Assembly (NCBI GenBank): GCA_031772625.1
Contig: CM062814.1
Coordinates: 364,285,750 to 364,349,749 of the forward strand
Length of the DNA: 64,000 nucleotides
Reading direction: 5' to 3'
DNA from: Pinus tabuliformis
Lineage: Eukaryota > Streptophyta > Pinopsida > Pinales > Pinaceae
The notes beneath the pieces were generated by a model. That model ran no database searches and was not told where the DNA came from. It saw nothing but the letters and a program-made list of their open reading frames with translations. The position numbers were made by a program, and so were the translations under genes. Of the stretch, positions 1 through 13,311 are shown in pieces. The first letter of the stretch is position 1. Every line of letters begins with the position of its first letter.

Positions 1-3000
1 TAACAACATATCCATGAAAGTGTCTTGGCTCTAATATTATTATTATAAGTGAAAGTTCCATCCATACATACACCATTAAAGACCACTAGCCCCAATAGTG
101 GAACATTATAGTTAAGAGCACCTGATCCTCCAAAGAAATATACTCTACGTTGTGGAGAAGCCAAGGCTCGTCACAATACTCCCAAGCCTTTTCTAAGCCT
201 AAGCCTAGACAAAATCTTAGCTCCCAAAAGCCCATTCTATGAGTTATGAGGTTAGATTTATATAAAAGGGTGGGGTGACCCTTGACGTTCCCCTTTGTCA
301 CTCTTTGAATACCCTCATGACTCTTCAACTTCTTTACAAGTAACTAATTACATTACATGATGACCTCTCACATTCCACTATTGACACTTGGAATTTCACT
401 TACAACATATTTACAAGTAATATTATGATTTCCACATGTACCCATGTAAGACAAAATAGGCTAGACACAGCCTAACAAGACAAAACACTATGATTCAGAA
501 GTTTGCTGAAATACCAACTCAACAACCTCCACTTGGTGCTTCTCGGTCACATACTGATGTCAAGCTAGGTATTGTGTGATGATGTCACCAAACTTCTTGA
601 GGGCATCTTTCTAATAATGGATGCTTTCCTCCATCCCATCTAGGTATATGGTTTTAGAAGATATATCCAACTCGTTTTGAAGCATGTGAAGCATTGTGTG
701 ACCATGACAAGACCACCAATGTACTTTTGCATGTTATGTTTGCTCTTCTTCAAGTCTTCCCTTGTGGCCTCTCCCTTTAGATGCTCCATGTACTCACTGA
801 TCTCTAGCCAGAATTGGTTCTTTGGTCTAGCCTTGGTGAGGGAACTAATTGATAGGACCTTGTGTATTCTCACCATGACATCCAAAATGCTATACAACCG
901 TGCATATGAGTCATGTATGCTACTTTTGAATGGGGGGAGATACGCATAGTTATGGATCAACATCAAGACCTTCACATTCTATAGCTCTCCCTGTGGCTTC
1001 ATCATCTTTGATAAGTGAAGTAGAGTCCCTTTGTACTGCATTTTCCACTCTGGTACATGTGCAATGGAAGCATGTATGTTCTTGAGAGTTTGGAAAAACT
1101 CTTTGCTTGTTGTTGTAATACATGTACACAGACAACTTCTTTATGCACGGTGACAAATATTTTGTAGAGATTTCACATGGTACTCTCAAGTGTTGATATT
1201 TCATAAATTATCACTTTCCTCATCTCTCCCATTGTGAAAATTGCACTCTACTCTCGAAGTTGTTCTACCTCTTGCCTGGCAGCCTACAAGTTCTTTTCAA
1301 GTTGTTCATTCTCGGCCAATAGGAACTTAACATTTGAGCTTGTTGCTCCTGCATAGGCCAAGCTAGAATCGGCAAGGGCAGATTGATGCTTCCTAATGTA
1401 TGGCATTATCACCTATTCCTTGATGAATGTAGGCGACGCATGATCATCTCGAAAGTGCTTCCTCCACACCTATACAATCCTCTTTTGCAACTCATCAAAT
1501 GGCATATTGTACACATCCATGACTAGAACATCATAAGGAGAATAACTTCTCCTTCATCACTCGGGGCTAGTTCTGAAACTTTAGGTGGTGGAGATTGAGA
1601 CATGACCTCTGGTTCTCTTGATATAAGGTCTGTATCTTAACTCAATGTCTCTTGCTCCAACTCCATGTCTGTCACTTTGATCAGTTGCTCAATCTTCTAA
1701 GTAAGCTCTCGATCCTACATTTGTTCACCCTTTTCCTCCGCTCTTGGTTGTTCCAACTCATCAACCTGTATGGGCATTGAATTCTTAGTCAATGCACCTT
1801 AATTTTGTTCTTCTTCCTCTTTCTTCTTCTCTTCTCTTTCTCTCCTCCTCATCTCCTATTGTTCCTTCAACATCTTCTCTATCTCTTGCAACATCAATTT
1901 TGCTTCTTCTAGCCTCTTATTTCCTCTCTTCCTTCACTCTCCTCTCTTTATCTGTTGCTCCCTCTTTTCTTTCACTGCTAAATATGCTTTCTTCATGATA
2001 GGATTTTCCTTCATCTTGCAACTTTTCTCTACCTATGGATTCTCAACAATCTTCCTCTTTCCCTTGTCCTGCACTGGATTGTTGCCCATTGATACTATTT
2101 TTGTTATTTCATGTGTTGTTGTTGTTTGTAGAGTAGCTTTCCAAGTTGTTGCTATACTGATTGGTTCATTGATTCTGGAAGCATTATAACAGTACCTTCA
2201 AGGGTCCTCCTCCACTCAATGAAATCTCCCGTGGACACATGGAAAGTACACTCTCACACAGTGGTCCTTGAAAATATCGTGGGGATCATACAGATTAAAT
2301 TATTTAGTGTCGAACTTGAATCCCACTATCTCCTTAGCCTCCACATCTGCATCCTTCAAGCTCTCAATTTGGTACAATCAAATCCACAAAGGAAGATCGT
2401 GACATGGCGCTTTCTTCTTCCTATGTAGTCCTACTGTCAACCCTGTGGAGAGGTGATATGAGACCTCTTACATGATCAGCTTGTCAATGGAATACCTTGG
2501 TAGAACATGCAGAGGCTTCTCTCTACCATATAATCTGATGAAGGTTCCACCTGGTGAGGCTTACCAACTACGACTCACTATCAACTCCATTTCTTTTTAG
2601 GACATGTAAGGGGGATCCTATTCAAACATAAGCTTGTATAACAGGATGATAAAATGATCAGTTAGCTTTACCATCACTCCTCTATAGCTATAGTTGGAAA
2701 GAAACTTCCAATAAACATTGATGACTGTCTCCTTTTGGTGTCCACGTCCATGTCATGGTAGGGAACTGTTGCTTGACACATATTGAATCAAGTAAGTATG
2801 CGTACATGTAAAATCTTGCTTGATCATTCTTAGCTAGATTCTAAGCATTATTCACATGGATATTCAATTGATGAGCCAAAAATTCTGACCTATGGAATGG
2901 CTTCCCATCATTCACCAACTGGTACAATACGACTACCCAACCTTTAGGAAAGGTGTATGTGTTCTCTTGATATTTTGCAGGCAAAGATGATCAGGAATTG

Positions 3001-4170
3001 ATAAGCCTTTCTAAGAGATTTTGTCTTGTAAACATGATTGGGTTTGTGTCTAAACTTCCTCTTTCACCTAGCACTTGATGATGTCTCTAGTGTTCACAAA
3101 GTTATGGGTGGCATAGAAAAATGAATCCATGCGCTTCATTGGATGAAGTAAATGATACATCTTCTAAAATTTCTCTTCCCTAAAGGTGGCAAGCTCTATC
3201 CTGCTGGCACTTCTCAATGTCATAGTCCATTCATCTGTGTGTGAGAAAATCCAACTGATAATTTCCTCACATTGGACAATAGGGTACCTGCATGCAACCT
3301 TGTATAAGCTTGACCAGTGGATACTAAGGTGAAATTGTTGGTCCTCTAAGTCTTCCTTGAAGTCCTCCACAAAATTATCCTTGATTAACTACCATATTAA
3401 TGTTCTACCCTTCTCAATGAACTACTGAGTGTCTACATAAACTAGTAGATTAATTGATATATGCTCAACTACTTCCTAATTACTACTCTCAGCAGTTTCC
3501 TTTGATGCAAATCTCTTAGATGCCATGTTAATTGTATTTTTTAGAGAGAATATCAAATACTGATGTACTTGTGGGACCAAGAGGACACTCACGCTAATAA
3601 AATTCCATATTTAAAACCAAAGCAACTTTAGGACAAGACCAAGTAATAAACCGAGATCATGATGGGACATATTACACAATTATAGTTCATAGAGGTCACT
3701 AGCTGCCTCCTAGAACTAGCCATTGTGTAGTCCCAGTTGTCACTAAGGAGGCTTATTGACTGGAAGTGCACAATGTGAAGTTCAGTCTTGGGCCAAGGCC
3801 AAGAGAGATTGCGCATTGAGCAGTTTCAGTGGCCAAGATAGGAGGATGGTTCATGGAACTTCACAGTGCATAGTTAGAGCTACGTCAGGACAACCTCTGC
3901 ATAATTCTAGAAGCCAAGGCAGAGGCCTCGAGCTCCTAGATTGTATAGTGTGTGTAGTGAAAAGTGAGATCTGGCAAGGGGGCCCCAAATTTGCCCAAGA
4001 GGAGTGTGAAATTGATAATATCTAAAGGATGGTGTGACCCTGAGTGTAGATCTATTTAAGTGATGATGCATGAAAGAGAAACAAGTGTAGGAATCAATCA
4101 AACTGAAAGAAAACGAATCATGTGGAGATTGTCACCGCAATGATGATTGTTAGTGCAAAAATAGGGTAAC
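1..4170 (-). repeat. Old ~4.2 kb repeat unit, copy A (decayed coding-like sequence)
   Basis: This segment aligns collinearly with 6945-9449 plus 24806-26475. Shared landmarks include the stretch near 49-113 matching the one near 6997-7061, the Pro/Leu-like pyrimidine tract, and a shared end at a GGGTAAC motif (4165-4170 and 26468-26474), after which the copies diverge abruptly. On the minus strand it reads as broken protein-like sequence beginning MASKR at about 3526. An acidic stretch (FKEDLEDQQFHLS) follows, then a Glu/Lys/Arg-rich coiled-coil-like part complementary to the 1795-1975 pyrimidine tract. I do not recognise the family. No terminal inverted repeats or polypurine tract were found at the visible end, and the other end may lie outside the window. 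Copy A keeps the uninterrupted CTTGGTAGAA site (around 2500) that copy B has lost to an insertion. Confidence 0.7.
1795..1975. repeat. CT-rich low-complexity tract in copy A
   Basis: The tract is dominated by TTC, TCT and CTC triplets on the plus strand. Its counterpart in copy B is 8750-8905, so it belongs to the ancestral unit. On the minus strand the same bases spell Glu/Lys/Arg-rich sequence (for example EERKRREEETRIRIKE in copy B), so the tract is probably the shadow of a charged coiled coil rather than a microsatellite expansion. Confidence 0.6.
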
Positions 4171-6944
4171 TAATTTTACAAGGGTTAATCAAATATAGAC
4201 AAACCAATTAGAGTAGGTAGTGCTAGTTAAGAGTGCTGGTATTGTGATTTCACCATGACTCTCTCTGAAAGGAACACATTTTCCTTCAGGGTATCATTGA
4301 CTATAATAAATGCAATATTCACACATAAAGAGAGGAAATAGACAAATAACCAAGTATTGATAGTTGTGTAAGTTCCTCTTGGATTTCACTCTACTTGTCT
4401 AAGAAGCAAAACATGGTTTCATGTCGAAACTAACCTATGGGTGAAAAAGCAAACAAGCAAAGGAAAGAAGAAAAACAAAGCAAAACAAAGTAAGGAAATC
4501 AATCAATTAGAAATAAAAGAAAACACTACTCCTAATCCTAACATAAGCAGAGCATAGGCCAACTCACGCGAAGTGATACTTCCAATGCAGCAACCAGCGC
4601 ATTGGTTGGCCCATGTAGGTGAAAGCATGATTGACAAGAAATATATGCAAGAAAACCAATAGACAAGAAAGATAAAGTAATGCAAACCAATTCATTCGAA
4701 TCTTGAATGCATCCACAAAAAAGAAAAAATTGAAATAACATGAAAGGAAACCTACAAATGTATCATGGTGTCCTATCACATTGCACGTGGAAGACAAGCA
4801 CATACACACCTTTGAACTTGAAAAATGATAAAACATATATAAAGAAGAAAAATTCCATTTTGCAACAGTGTTTGTTATGTATGACTCCTCCAATGCATGA
4901 GTAACAGGATCGTGTGATTCCAGTGGAGGACATGAAAACTGCAAAATAGGTTGATTTTTAGTGTAAACAACATAGCAATGAGGAGCTTGGAAAGATTCAA
5001 CAGAATTCTGATTAGAAGTGGGCCTAACCTCAAGGATATGGGAACTTGACATAACCATGAGCTCAAGATGAACTATGTCAACACCTTTGGGATTTTATAG
5101 TTAAAAATATGGATCATCAAAGACCTGTGGCTTAGAAATATCAACAGTAGACAAATCAAAATATTGATTAGATGAATGAATGAAAAGATCACGAAAGCCA
5201 CAATAAGAAAAATCAAGATGATGGACAACGACATCCTCGTGATCTAATTAATCATAAAGAGGGGATGATGAAAAACAAGAAATTTTACCCTCTATGATTC
5301 TGGAAATGTAAGATGAAAGATTGGGTGGATCAGGGAAGATAGATTGGTCCTCTCTATAACCAAATGAAAAACTAGCATCCCACGTGTTCTGTGAATGATA
5401 GAAAATAGAAACATATGGAAATGAAATTTCACAAGATGGAACAAAATAGCGGGATCGTGGAAGATGTCAGGATAAAGATGACGAGGTACAGGCAAAAGGA
5501 GGTCATCCTTCACTGCAGGTTTTTCTTTAGACTCCTACACACACTCATAAAAAATGATAGTGCAGGTTGGTTGTTCAACACCAACTTCGTCCAGTACTTG
5601 ATCCTTGTGAACATCACATCTGAGATGTGAGATGTGAGATAGATGAACACAACACACAAAAATCTTGAGGATCAAAGGGAATAAAGTGTGGATGCTGAGG
5701 AGATAATACCACATGACAAACATCAGGGTTACAATCCAAATCTGCGCAGAAATCCTGAGCAGGTGGGGTGGAAGGAGATGGTGGTAGATCAGTGGGTGGA
5801 TTCTCAACTTCTCCCACCTCGACCTCCAGAGCTAGAGTTGTTTGATTAGAATGGGATGAAAGGTCAATTGGGACAGCAACCTTGTTCATCTCATATTTAG
5901 AGGTATGTTGGGAAAGTTTCAAAAGATTCTAATTCATGTGGATTCTCAGAAATGAGAACAAGATATTGAAATATTTCCTCTAAAATTCCTAGTTAAGTTC
6001 ATCTTCAGGAAATTCACAAAAGTAGTGAAGAAAATGATCGTGAAAATCTTGAAGAGATTTGTTAGATGATTTTCGCAATTTTAAATTTTTTTGTTAAGTG
6101 CGTTACGGTCATAAAGAATGAAATAATGGCATAATTCTTTGAACATGTGATCAAAAAGGTGTATGGAGGTTGCATGCAATGTGTGACACCATTTACTTAT
6201 GTGCCCTTCAAACATGAAAGTGAACAACCCATAAGAAATGTCATCCGAGGGGACATCATGCTTGTCACAGAAGCCAACAAAAGAAACTGTGTGCCTAAAC
6301 AAGGGTGTTCCATTTTCGCCATTGAAACTATATTTGGACAATTCATTTATAATGCTCGCTGACACTTCAAAATCAATAGCATGATAGAAACATGATGAGG
6401 TTATGATTTCAACATAATTCATGAAATATGTGCAGAAATTCAAAATAGACTTCAAGGGCTCAACTTGTCATCTGGCCCTCCTTCTAGTGCCAGAAATGCT
6501 AATGATATTGGACATGTCAACATTCATGGGATCTCCCGATATGAAGTCGCAACTAGATCTCAAATCATTTGGAGTAAGAGTTCCAGCATTAGGTGGTAGT
6601 GTAATGCCTTGACCGCAATAGCGGGCATAGGTAAGTAAGATAACATTCTGTGAGAGAAAGTGTGTGAGACTCTGTAGAATCAAGTGCGATGCGTGAAGGT
6701 TATAAAACATGGAGGGGAAATGGAAGTGTGACATTTATAAGTCTGTAATAGTACGCAGCTTGAAAGGAACACACAAGTGAAACGACATCACAAGATAAAA
6801 TTCATAATAGTCCACAAATTAAAGTGATGAGTTAATACAACAACACACATTCAACAGGATTTATATAGTTGCATACAAAGTAGTTCATAAGAAAATGCAT
6901 AGGTTAAATAGCATACATTGTTAAAGAAACTAGAATAGTCCAAC
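4171..6944 (-). mobile_element. Interior between the two 4.2 kb copies; decayed Ty3/gypsy gag-bearing sequence
   Basis: This 2.8 kb segment separates copy A from copy B and resembles neither. Its minus strand contains a gag-like region (see 5535-6740); the remainder (4171-5534 and 6741-6944) shows no recognisable domain. A gag-only interior between long direct repeats would fit a terminal-repeat element carrying only gag. I could not find a convincing primer-binding site near 6900-6945 or a polypurine tract near 4171-4200, so that reading is unproven. The element is heavily broken and old. Confidence 0.4.
5535..6740 (-). pseudogene. Fossil Ty3/gypsy gag-like region
   Basis: The minus-strand protein-like sequence at about 6081-6455 shows the retrotransposon gag pattern of a Trp followed by a Leu-containing turn and an SI-x-x-F helix (KWCHTLHATSIHLFDHMFKE). 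Upstream, near 6468-6734, is a low-complexity N-terminal part. Downstream, 5535-5922 is Pro/Ser-rich (PPTDLPPSPSTPPAQD), as is common after gag in plant gypsy elements. No protease, RT or integrase follows. The region is interrupted by several breaks and is a fossil. Assignment to gag is fairly secure, but the clade is not determined. Confidence 0.55.
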
Positions 6945-8200
6945 TACAATAAAAACATATGCATGAAAGCGTGATGGATCTGATATTATTATTATAAGTG
7001 AAAGTTCCATCCATACATAGACCATTGATGACCACTAGCCCGAATAATGGAACATTACAGTTAAGAAAACCCGCTCTTCGAAAGAAGTATACTCGCTCTA
7101 CATTGTGGAGAAGCCAAGGATTGTCACAAAACTCCCAAGCCTTTTCTAAGCTTAGGCCTAGCCAAAATCTTGGCTCCCAAAGGCTCATTCTATGAGTTAT
7201 GAAGTTCTATTTATAACAAAGAGTGGGGTGACCCTTGAAATTCCCCTTTATGACTATTTGACTACCCTCATGACTCTTGAACTTCCTTACATGTAAGTAA
7301 TTACATAACATGATGTCCTTTCACATTCCTCTAATGACACTTGGAATATCACTTACAACATATTTATAAATAATATTAGAATTTATACATGTACCCATGT
7401 ATGAAAAAATAGGCTAAAGACAGCATAACAAAACAAAACACTATGATTTCGAAGTTTTGGGAAAGACTAACTTGGAAACCTCCACTTGGTGCTTCTCGGT
7501 CACATATTGATGCAAAGCTTATTATTGTCTGATGATGTCCCCAAAATGCTTGATGGTGTCTTTCTGATAGTGGACTCTTTCCTCCATCGCATCTTGGTAT
7601 ATGGTTTTTGAATCTGTATCCTACTCATTCTAAACCAAGTGTAGCATGGTCTTGACCACAATAGGACCACCAATGTACTTTTGCATGTTATGTGCGCTCA
7701 ACTCCAAGTCTTCTCTTATGGCCTCTCACCTTAGCTGCTCCATGTACTCATCGATCTCTAGCCGAACTTTGTGCTTGGGTATAGACTCGGTGAGGGAACT
7801 GATTGAAGGGCTCCTATTTGTTCTCACCAGGAAATCCAAAATTTCGTACAATCATGCATATGAGTCATGCATGTTTATGATGAATGGGGCGAGTTGCCCG
7901 TAGTTCTGGATCAACATCCAGACCTTTTCTTTCTCCAGCTATGCCGATGCATTCATCTTCTTTGCTAAGTGAAACGAGGCTACTTTCTACCACATTGTCC
8001 ACTCTTGTACATGGGCGATGGTATCATTTATGTTCCTGAGAGGTTGGACAAAATATTTGCTTCATTGTTTTAAGCCATGCACATGGAAAAAAAATTATTC
8101 ACAATTACAAACTATCATAGAGCTTGCACATGGTACTCTCAAGTGGTAATACTTTATCATGTATCACTTTCCTCATATTTCCCATTGCGGAAACTGCACT

Positions 8201-9449
8201 CTATTCTCGAAGTTGTTCAGCCTCTTTCCTGGCAGCTGACAAGTTCTTTGCAAGTTGTTCATTCTCATCCAACATGAACTTAACATTCAAGCTTGTTGCT
8301 CCTGCATATCCCAAGATGGCATCGGCAAGGGAAGTTAGATGCTTCCTGATGTCTAGCACTATCACCATTTCCTTAATGAATGTAGGTGGTGTGTGATCAT
8401 CCGTAAATTTCTTCCTCCACACATGTACAATCATGTTTTTTAACTCGTAAAATGATAGATTGTACACATCCATGACCAGATCATCATTAGGGAGAAAAAA
8501 AATATCCTTGCTCGCTCGGTTCTTGTTCTGACACTAGAGGTGGTGGAGACTGAGAGATGACCTCTAGTGCTCTTGGCATAAGGTCAGTATCTTTATTGTG
8601 TGTCTCCTACTCCAACTCCATGTTTGTCACTTTGATCAATTAGTCAAATTGTTGAGAAAGCACTCAATCCTACATCTCTTCAACCTCTTCCTCAACTATT
8701 GGTTGTTCTGACTCTTAAAACTGTATGGAGGCTAAATTCTTTGTCATTGCTCCTTTCCTTTATTCTTATTCTTGTTTCTTCTTCTCTTCTCTTTCTCTCC
8801 TCCTCAACTCCTTTTCTTCCTTCAACGTCTTCTCCATCACCTGCAACTTTAGTTCTACTTCCTGCAGCCTCTTCTTTTCTCTCTTCCTTCACTCTTCTCT
8901 CTTTATCCACTACTCCCTCTTTGCTTCCACTGCCACATATGTTTTTTCCGTGATAGGATCTACCTTCTTCTTCCAGATTTGCTATGCTTCTGGATTCTCA
9001 ACAATCTTCCTCTTTCCCTTATCATACACTAGATTTCTACCCATTTTTTTGTGGTTATTCCTTCCTATGTTGTTGTTGTCTGTAAAGTAACTTTCCAAGT
9101 TGTTGATATACTAAATGGTTCATTGAGTCTGGAAGAATTATAAAAATACCTTCAAGGGTCCTCCTCCGCCCAATGAAATGTGTTGTGGATCCATGGAAAG
9201 TACACTCTTGCACAATGGTCCTTGAAAATACTATGGGGATCATACAAATTAAAGTATTTGGTGTCGAATTCAAATCCCACTATCTCTGTAGCTTTAGAAT
9301 CTACATCCTTCAAGCTCTTAATCTTGTACAATGTCATTTGCAAAGGAAGAGTGGGCCATGATGCTTTCCTCTTCCTATGTAGTCCTGCTAACAACCCTGT
9401 GGAGAGGTGATATGACACCTCTTGCATGATCAACTTGTTTATGGCATAT
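8201..9449 (-). pseudogene. Unrecognised coiled-coil-like coding remnant (copy B)
   Basis: On the minus strand this part first encodes a polar stretch including RYAINKLIMQEVSYHLSTGL (near 9430). It then gives a Glu/Lys/Arg-rich segment (about 8692-8910) and a final part at 8201-8473 with MDVYNLSFYELKNMIVHVW and a Leu/Glu/Ala-rich tail suggesting a coiled coil. Copy A shows equivalent pieces in the same order near 2460, 1800-1970 and 1250-1520. I do not recognise the protein, and no enzymatic motif is visible. It may be the cargo or a structural ORF of an unnamed repeat family. Confidence 0.4.
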
Positions 9450-9454
9450 CTTGG
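9450..9454. repeat. Target-site duplication CTTGG (left)
   Basis: CTTGG lies directly before the TGTTAC start of the left LTR and is repeated at 24801-24805 directly after the right LTR. Copy A has a single CTTGG followed by TAGAA near 2500, which matches the pre-insertion site. Confidence 0.9.
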
Positions 9455-10438
9455 TGTTACAAGTGAAACCACCCTAGGGATTTGGGTTGAGAACCCCAAC
9501 GGAGCATAGGGAAAACCTCAACAACAAATTCTCAAGAAATCATCAAAAATCCTTATTCTACTAGATCGTGTAGGAGACTCCTTACCCGGATATCCTTCGT
9601 TTGGGTAGATCCTGCAGGGTGCAAACCCTCAGCTTCTCCTCATGTTATTGAAACCTAAAAATTGTTCAAATGGAACGTACACGATAGTAGAAAAATAAAG
9701 TATATACATGATGTTAACTTTAAATCATATAAATAAATGACTAATTATACATCAATATAAGATTCATAAATTAATTATAACATAATTTTGATGCATAAAC
9801 ACATTTCATATTGGAAACAGAACATCATTCCTTTTATTGAAGTAAGCTATAAATAAGGTGGAGAAATACGACCTAAATCCTTCTCCAGCTCCAAGTGGAA
9901 CCGTCCTCCAGATCTGTCATTTCCTAGCCTTCAACAATCTTCCTCCATCAATAGTACAAGGATATCTCAAGCAAGATGGGGGATATATATAATCAAAGAA
10001 ATAAGGGTTTTGTTGAATCTTTGGGGAGTGCAAGAGACACAGGGATTCTTCTGACTCGATCAGGGATAATCTCACTATAGTACCAATATCTCGTCCTTTC
10101 TCCCTCAAGGCCTAACCATGGAGGTTTATTTATACCTCTCCAAATTAGTTTTTGCAGTTGGAAATAGTTGGGCCATGGGAAATAGGAGGTGAGTAACATG
10201 TAAAACCTGTGAACTATGCCTGAAATTAAGGAAAGTTAATTTTTTAAAGTGTTTTAACATATGTACATGGGTTGGATATATGCTGACCCGCATGTACATG
10301 ATTTTATCACAGGCCAAAGTAGTGTATAGGGAATAAAAAAATGTTTTTTAGTTTTTGGACCAAGTCTGGAAGGAAGGGTTTCCCTAGGCCATAATTAGAG
10401 CATCAGATCTACCAAGAGTGGTAAATGGTGCTATAACA
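9455..10438 (-). repeat. 3' LTR (left) of the Tat/Ogre-like element
   Basis: 984 bp, aligned end to end with 23819-24800. The plus strand starts TGTTAC and ends CTATAACA. A minus-strand TATAAATA motif sits at 10127-10134, matching the one in the right LTR. Divergence from its partner is spread along the whole length, as expected for independent ageing. Confidence 0.92.
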
Positions 10439-13311
10439 GATGCCCCTAATATATGAGGTCAGAAGGGGTACATGATGGTTGAAATGTATTAAGTGTATGG
10501 AAGGAATCTTGCCGAGACCGAGGAGGAGTTCACCAGAATTCAGCCTGCCAAGCCATCAAAAGAGATTAGAAAGAAACTATCACCTGAGGCGGGAATACCC
10601 ATGCTTAGAAATAGTAAAGCATGTCTACATGTCAAGTAAAAAAGTGGATCGAATATGCATACAACTATAAAGGAACTGGAAATACATAATGGATCATCTA
10701 ATCATAATCAAGAAAGTACATGTCTGAATATCACATATAAAGAGCTGATAAATGATGCTAAAGTATGAAGCTAATCACTAAAACTAAGAAACTGATCCAA
10801 ATCGTACCAAGTGAACATGATGGAATAAATGGTACTACATCGCAACTCGGGTGCCAGAATATAAGATGTCGATGCAAGGAACTGCAACATATAATGTGGA
10901 TGGTGTCAAGTAGCAAAAACAGGAGCAACTGACAAGTGAACCTTGACATGCTGATGCAAACCCGAGGTCTTCACCGACCGTCGTGGTACATTTCTACATA
11001 ATGGGAATGAATGACCTGAAGTCAACCATGTGAGAAATTGTTTGATTACTGGTCATTGATGTATACCATTAAAAAACGTGAGACTACTCACCAAAAATGA
11101 TGATAAGAGTTAAGGTACCTAGTACAATCTAACAAGTGCTAATAAATGACTTGTAGTCGAACACTTGAAGGAATCTATCAATCAGGAGAAAATGATGTTT
11201 TCCCACTGTCGATAGCGAAGGAATCTTAAATTGATGACTACAAACCCTAAGGTACTGCCAGATGGACTCTAGATCCCTTTCCCAGAGCAATGAGTTGAAG
11301 TCGATGGGAAAAGATCCACTAGAAGGAAGGCATTAAGGCATCCTTCATCAGTCTAGCGTAAGTGTAACCCATAAACCGATAATGTGGAAGGAATCATATG
11401 AACAAAGATGTAGTAGCCTAACCGAAGCACGTTTTCGGTGTACACAAGATGTGCCTAGCACACAATAGAAACCCTTTGAACCAACCAATAATGAAAGCTG
11501 ACACAGAGGTGAGGAATCCACCAATAAGGTCAAATGGAAACCAAGGAACTGCAGGAATCCTAATGTGTGATAATGAAAGCTAATGTCGAACACAAGGGAA
11601 ACCACCCAATCAAAGACCCATGATACTGATCGATTCTAAGCACAAGGTGACCTATCAATAATGAAAATAGGGCCAGGGTGCAACTCTAGATCTACCCTCA
11701 CAGCAATTTGTCGTAGTCGATAAGGACAAGAACTGCCAGCAAGAAGTCAATGGAGACCTTCTCAAACCGACACGAGCAAAGGGCTAATAAAACTGATGTG
11801 AGAACGAACATGAAATTTACAACCAGGGATGGCCAGCTAAAAATAGGTTAAGAGACACCGCAGAGAGGTCGACTCAGGTTTACTTCCCTTGAGCAAAATC
11901 ATGAATCAAATGTGACTACATGGTAGCATATGATAACTTTGTATAAGTTTGTCATGCAGGAGGCATAAGCAAACTATCCATATGATTGGAAGAGGTAACC
12001 AATCAGAGGAGGACTAAATCAATAATAAGGTTAATGCTCTCCTAAGTCAAACTAAAGCACACCCCAATGGAGGAAAGACTTTCTTTTGAGTGCTTTGTTC
12101 AAGGGTGACACGACTGAATCTAGCTACCATCAAAATATGGAAATAATGTCCCGTTCCCAGTCTTTTTTTTGTAATATACAATATTTTTTCTTTTTATTTT
12201 ATATGAATCTTGAAAAAGAATAAAATAATACTATAGCACAGTGGAAAGAATGAGTGTAGAAAAATCAGATGTTTTAGTTCCGGGGAGGGGAACATTCCTA
12301 TGCTCAATGCAAGGTGGCGAAACTGGTCAAGGACACTCAAAGGGATGTTATTTCCATGGGTATAAGTGTATATCAAGTTGCAGAGGATATATGATTGCAA
12401 AGTTGATTTTGCATAAGACATGGTCGATAAGTGGCTTAAACACGAGTACAAGTGAAGCTGGCTCAAGGCCAAAAGGTGCAAGTAATCAATATGCAATGCA
12501 GTAATACAACTCAACACAAAGGAGCCTCTAGGGTATAAGTCCAGAAAGTGGCACAGAAGAATGAGAATGAGCCTTGAACACACAAGTCATAGCGAGACTA
12601 AAGAGGACTCCCAAGCCTACTCAATATAGCAGCATGGGCAACCAATGTTAATGAGGGTCTAACTAAGATTCCCATATAAAGGTTTTCTCTACCATCACAT
12701 CATGATTTTTAAAGTTGACGAGTGAAAATGGTTTGCAAATCAAGATAAAATGGGGTCGACCTTATGGTTAACGTATCACAGTATGGAGGCTAGTATGCCA
12801 AATGCAGCGGAAAGTAGTTCTCTAACCTATATGCCAGTAAGAAAATGATACCTGCCATGACAGATCTGTGGTGATGGGACCAAAATGATGTCTCGAAGAA
12901 GTATCCAAAATTTCTTGAAAAGGCAACTCATTCTAAACACTTCAAGCCACAAGGTCAAAAAGTCCATAAGACAAAAATCAATTTTTGAAAAAATAATTTT
13001 TATTTTTCAACTTATATAGGGACTTTTGGACTGACGGTTTTGTCATTTGTGTTTTGAGCAAGGAGTTGTGGAGACAAACCCAAAGAAGCTTCCTCCGACT
13101 AACTAAAACGTTCAAATCACTACAAAACTTCTAGGTAACCCTTATATCATGCTTGTAATTATTTGTGATACTTTTTAAATGTTTTTTTTCAAGTTTTGAC
13201 CATAAGAAAATATGTCAAAATTTTCAACTCTGCATACACGTAGGTTGAATACAGGTAACCCGCATATACGAGGGCCCTACACACAACAGTGTTAAAAGGA
13301 AACCCACATGT
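10439..13311. other. 3' untranslated/spacer region of the Tat/Ogre-like element
   Basis: This 2.9 kb lies between the left LTR and the antisense PMD remnant. The minus strand next to the LTR reads ...TTAGGGGCATC then TGTTAT, a plausible short polypurine tract of the GGGGCA type. The rest shows no coding domain on either strand. An AT-rich stretch with T runs lies at 12150-12240. Any promoter for the plus-strand PMD gene would lie here, but I see no clear element. Confidence 0.5.

Larger units (their letters stand above)
6945..9454 (-). repeat. Old ~4.2 kb repeat unit, copy B, left part
   Basis: Paralogous to roughly 1-2504 of copy A. It is cut at 9454 by the Tat/Ogre-like element and resumes at 24801. 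Its minus strand holds coding-like stretches better preserved than in copy A: a 60-residue piece with PWLLHNVE (6904-7188), a 90-codon stretch (8201-8473) with a heptad-rich end, and the charged part at 8692-8910. Copy A supplies the uninterrupted sequence across the junction. Confidence 0.7.

Noticed and set aside
1792-1998. Leu/Ser-rich plus-strand frames (also 8699-9090) resembling membrane or signal peptides
   Set aside because: They are the complement of a Glu/Lys/Arg-rich coiled-coil tract on the minus strand; the hydrophobic look is an artefact of TTC/CTC repeats.
4171-6944. Firm call of a complete terminal-repeat gag element between copies A and B
   Set aside because: No primer-binding site, polypurine tract or target duplication could be shown, so only a tentative call was made.
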